NCBI RefSeq assembly: GCF_030064065.1
Contig: NZ_CP125946.1
Span: 1,054,001-1,118,000, forward strand
Source of the DNA: Rothia sp. SD9660Na
Lineage (GTDB): Bacteria; Actinomycetota; Actinomycetes; Actinomycetales; Micrococcaceae
Length of the DNA: 64,000 nucleotides
Reading direction: 5' to 3'
Part shown: in pieces, positions 62,370 through 64,000 of the stretch
Position numbering within the stretch: position 1 is the stretch's first letter
Layout of the letters: the number at the start of each line of letters is the position of its first letter
Position numbers and translations under genes: made by a program
Notes under the pieces: generated by a model
The model's database searches: none
The model's input: only the letters and a program-made list of their open reading frames with translations
What the model was told of the DNA's origin: nothing

Positions 62370-62499
62370 GGTTGGCCTCCTTCTTAGCCAGGTCGTAGCC
62401 CCAACGGGCCCATTCAGCCTCTGCGGGGCTGGGGGTGCGCTGTGGCTGGTTATCGAGGGTGTAGAGGGCGGTGGGGTATGTGGTTTCTTCGGTGATCAT
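62356..62499 (-). CDS. Very short phage protein, 47 residues
   Basis: ATG 62499: MITEETTYPTALYTLDNQPQ then an end AEWARWGYDLAKKEANREAA. The same frame stays open to 62754 but that part is the shadow of the glutaredoxin-like gene. Short, well composed and coupled to the next gene; function unknown. Confidence 0.45.
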   Translation of the reverse strand: MITEETTYPTALYTLDNQPQRTPSPAEAEWARWGYDLAKKEANREAA

Positions 62500-62509
62500 G
62501 CTTGTACTT

Positions 62510-63112
62510 TCAGGTGGTGATGAGCTGGTTGGCGAGGTCGCCGATATGGGAGGGGATGAAGCCGGTCCACTCTTCGATGGGGTGGCCGTCCTCCGGGGCG
62601 AGGGGGAAGTTGAGCTGGATGTAGGGGACAGAGCTGCGCCCTTCGCTCTTGAGGGTCTCAACGAGCTCTTCGTTGCCCGGGTCATCGAGGTAGTAGAGCT
62701 TGAACTCAACGCCCTCAACAGCTGAGACAAGCTGCCCGGCACTGTTCTCGGCAATAAGCCCGACCTCCTGTAGCTTTCGTTTAGTGAGGTTGCAGGGCAT
62801 ACAGCCGGTTCGCTTGGCGTACAGGGTGATGGTCTTGATAGGCATCATGGCTTCCTTTCGATTGCGTTGAGCGTGGGCAAGAACTTCGTCGAGGTTGAGC
62901 CCCGGCGGGGCATTCGACCAGGCACTGGTCCTATAGGGCCTGTCGTTTGCGGCCGTGAAGAACGCGGTCACGTATTCCTGCCCTGTGGGACCCAGCGGCT
63001 GCGCCGGGTTCAGGGCGGTGGCACCCGCAACGAAGAGGACGCCAGCGAGCGCTGCCAGGAGCATGATGAAGGCGAAGCTTTCAGCGATCAGATGCAGCTG
63101 TGATGTCAGCAC
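62510..63112 (-). CDS. Membrane-anchored glutaredoxin-like phage protein
   Basis: 200 residues from GTG 63112 (AGAGGAG upstream). Residues about 1-35 are one membrane segment (LIAESFAFIMLLAALAGVLF), about 36-88 a linker, and about 92-200 a glutaredoxin/NrdH-like domain with redox motif GCMPCN and TLYAKRT. A second in-frame start at ATG 62848 has a strong AAAGGAAG, so a soluble version of about 112 residues is also possible. Could reduce phage or host ribonucleotide reductase. Confidence 0.72.
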   Translation of the reverse strand: MLTSQLHLIAESFAFIMLLAALAGVLFVAGATALNPAQPLGPTGQEYVTAFFTAANDRPYRTSAWSNAPPGLNLDEVLAHAQRNRKEAMMPIKTITLYAKRTGCMPCNLTKRKLQEVGLIAENSAGQLVSAVEGVEFKLYYLDDPGNEELVETLKSEGRSSVPYIQLNFPLAPEDGHPIEEWTGFIPSHIGDLANQLITT

Positions 63113-63755
63113 GGCTTGCTCCTCTTACGAAGGTTTGGAAGGCGAGGTTGAGGGTGTTCATGATGTCGTCGATGGGCGCTGTCTGGTAGGTGCCGTGGAG
63201 CTCTATGCCGGTGGCGGTGAGGGTGATGGCGGCGCCTTCGTGGGTGCTGTGGGCAGCTGCGATAGCGGTTTCGAGTTGTTCGCGGGTTTCTTCGGTGCGG
63301 CGGCGGGCTCGGCGGAGGTTTCCTTGGAGTTCGGTGATTTTGGCTAGGAGCTTGCTGTTCTTGTTTCGCTCGGCTTCAAGCTCTTCTGTGAGGACGTCGG
63401 TGAGCCTGTTGTTTTCGGCTTCGACTTTGAGGGCTCGGGTTTCGGCTTCGGCGGTTTCGGCTCTTTCGGTCATTTTGATGAGGGCCTGGTTGAGGCCTTC
63501 GTTGATGCCGGTGAGGGTGTCGTAGCTTTCGGTGAGTCCCTGTAGTTCGTTTGTTTTTTGTTCGAACTCGGTTTCAGCTGCGGTGAGGGCATCGGAGAGC
63601 TTGTCGTTGAGGGCGGTGAGCTCAGCGATTCGTGCGTCGCGGGCTCGGTGCATGGCATCTACCCGGGCTGGGATCTTGTAGGTAGGTCGCTTGGCGGTGG
63701 CAGGTCCACCTGCTGCTTGTTTCCTTGTGGTGGCTCCGTAGACGTAGTCAGGCAT
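63081..63755 (-). CDS. Phage coiled-coil protein
   Basis: 224 residues; a long coiled coil (about 40-160; ALNDKLSDALTAAETEFEQK, in part) between a basic N-terminus (RKQAAGGPATAKRPTYKIP) and a short folded C-terminus (ITLTATGIELHGTYQTAPID). Not recognised. Overlaps the next gene start by 32 nt. ATG 63755 overlaps the upstream stop. Confidence 0.72.
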   Translation of the reverse strand: MPDYVYGATTRKQAAGGPATAKRPTYKIPARVDAMHRARDARIAELTALNDKLSDALTAAETEFEQKTNELQGLTESYDTLTGINEGLNQALIKMTERAETAEAETRALKVEAENNRLTDVLTEELEAERNKNSKLLAKITELQGNLRRARRRTEETREQLETAIAAAHSTHEGAAITLTATGIELHGTYQTAPIDDIMNTLNLAFQTFVRGASRADITAASDR

Positions 63756-64000
63756 TAGAAGTTGACCTCATCGTTGATGTACATCTTGTCGAAGGTGGGC
63801 TGGTAGTAGTTCAGCGCGGCCTTTTCTGCAGGGGTGGTCGTCCAGTCGAAGAGCTGTTCGGCGGTAGTGAAGGCTCTTAGGGCTTCCCCGTGGTCGACTG
63901 TGGCGGGGTTGAAGGCTCGCAACTCGAAGATATGGCGGGCTGAGACGCTACCGTCGTTGGTGACCCCCAGCTTGGCGGCTACGAGTGCGGCGAAGAGCTT
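63755..64000 (-). CDS. Phage early protein, cut by window end
   Basis: Only the C-terminal 81 residues are inside the window: KLFAALVAAKLGVTNDGSVS, SARHIFELRAFNPATVDHGE, and the end FDKMYINDEVNF with TAA at 63757-63755 overlapping the coiled-coil start (TAATG). Not recognised. It runs past 64000. Confidence 0.7.
   Translation of the reverse strand, partial: KLFAALVAAKLGVTNDGSVSARHIFELRAFNPATVDHGEALRAFTTAEQLFDWTTTPAEKAALNYYQPTFDKMYINDEVNF

Larger units (their letters stand above)
39606..64000 (-). mobile_element. Siphovirus-type prophage, late half, continuing past the window
   Basis: All genes from 39665 to 64000 are on the - strand and follow phage order: early genes, HNH, TerS, TerL, portal, minor head, scaffold, capsid, adaptors, tail tube, frameshifted chaperone, tape measure, tail tip, fibres, lysis. 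Structural genes all look intact. No integrase, repressor or attachment repeat is visible; the left end must lie between nrdF (39434) and 39665. Confidence 0.93.

Overview
This is a chromosomal segment of a high-GC actinobacterium. The protein sequences and gene order (rne-rplU-rpmA-obg-proB-proA-nadD-rsfS, class Ib nrdHIE/nrdF) fit the Micrococcaceae, and I think most likely a Rothia-like organism. The genus is an inference from protein resemblance and was not tested by any search. No rRNA is present. The only tRNAs are two nearly identical tRNA-Ala(GGC) genes in tandem.

Layout. 1-12.2 kb: core block on the + strand (RNase E/G, L21, L27, Obg GTPase, proline synthesis, NAD synthesis, ribosome silencing factor, two tRNA-Ala). 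12.2-15.8 kb: small regulators, a TatD nuclease plus TcdA pair on the - strand, and a MazEF-like toxin-antitoxin pair. 15.9-18.6 kb: two nested insertion sequences, both with intact inverted repeats and 8-bp target duplications. 18.6-18.9 kb: a short transcript unit for a 37-residue hydrophobic peptide whose ribosome-binding site is perfectly complementary to its own 3' end, an arrangement typical of type I toxin mRNAs. 18.9-34.3 kb: ordinary accessory and metabolic genes (transporter, oxidoreductases, RlmG/RlmH-type rRNA methyltransferases, a family 1 phospho-glucosidase, butanediol dehydrogenase, an App1-type protein) mixed with several decayed genes. 34.3-39.4 kb: class Ib ribonucleotide reductase, with candidate DnaA and NrdR boxes upstream and a MarR regulator between nrdE and nrdF.

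39.6 kb to the window end: the late half of a tailed (siphovirus) prophage, entirely on the - strand. It reads from the right edge as early genes, HNH replication-type protein, HNH/TerS/TerL packaging genes, portal, MuF-type minor head protein, scaffold, HK97-type capsid, head-tail adaptors, tail tube, a frameshifted tail-assembly chaperone, tape measure, tail tip and fibre proteins, and lysis genes. The integrase and lysogeny genes must lie beyond 64000. The MuF-type protein ends in an AT-richer domain that looks like a nuclease toxin, with no immunity gene next to it. The tail chaperone carries a textbook -1 slippery site.

Most notable for follow-up: the 18.6-18.9 kb peptide locus with built-in Shine-Dalgarno sequestration; the phage head protein with a toxin-like tail; a 117-nt nested hairpin in the rne 3' region; a membrane-anchored glutaredoxin-like phage protein with a second internal start; and the DnaA/NrdR box cluster before nrdH.
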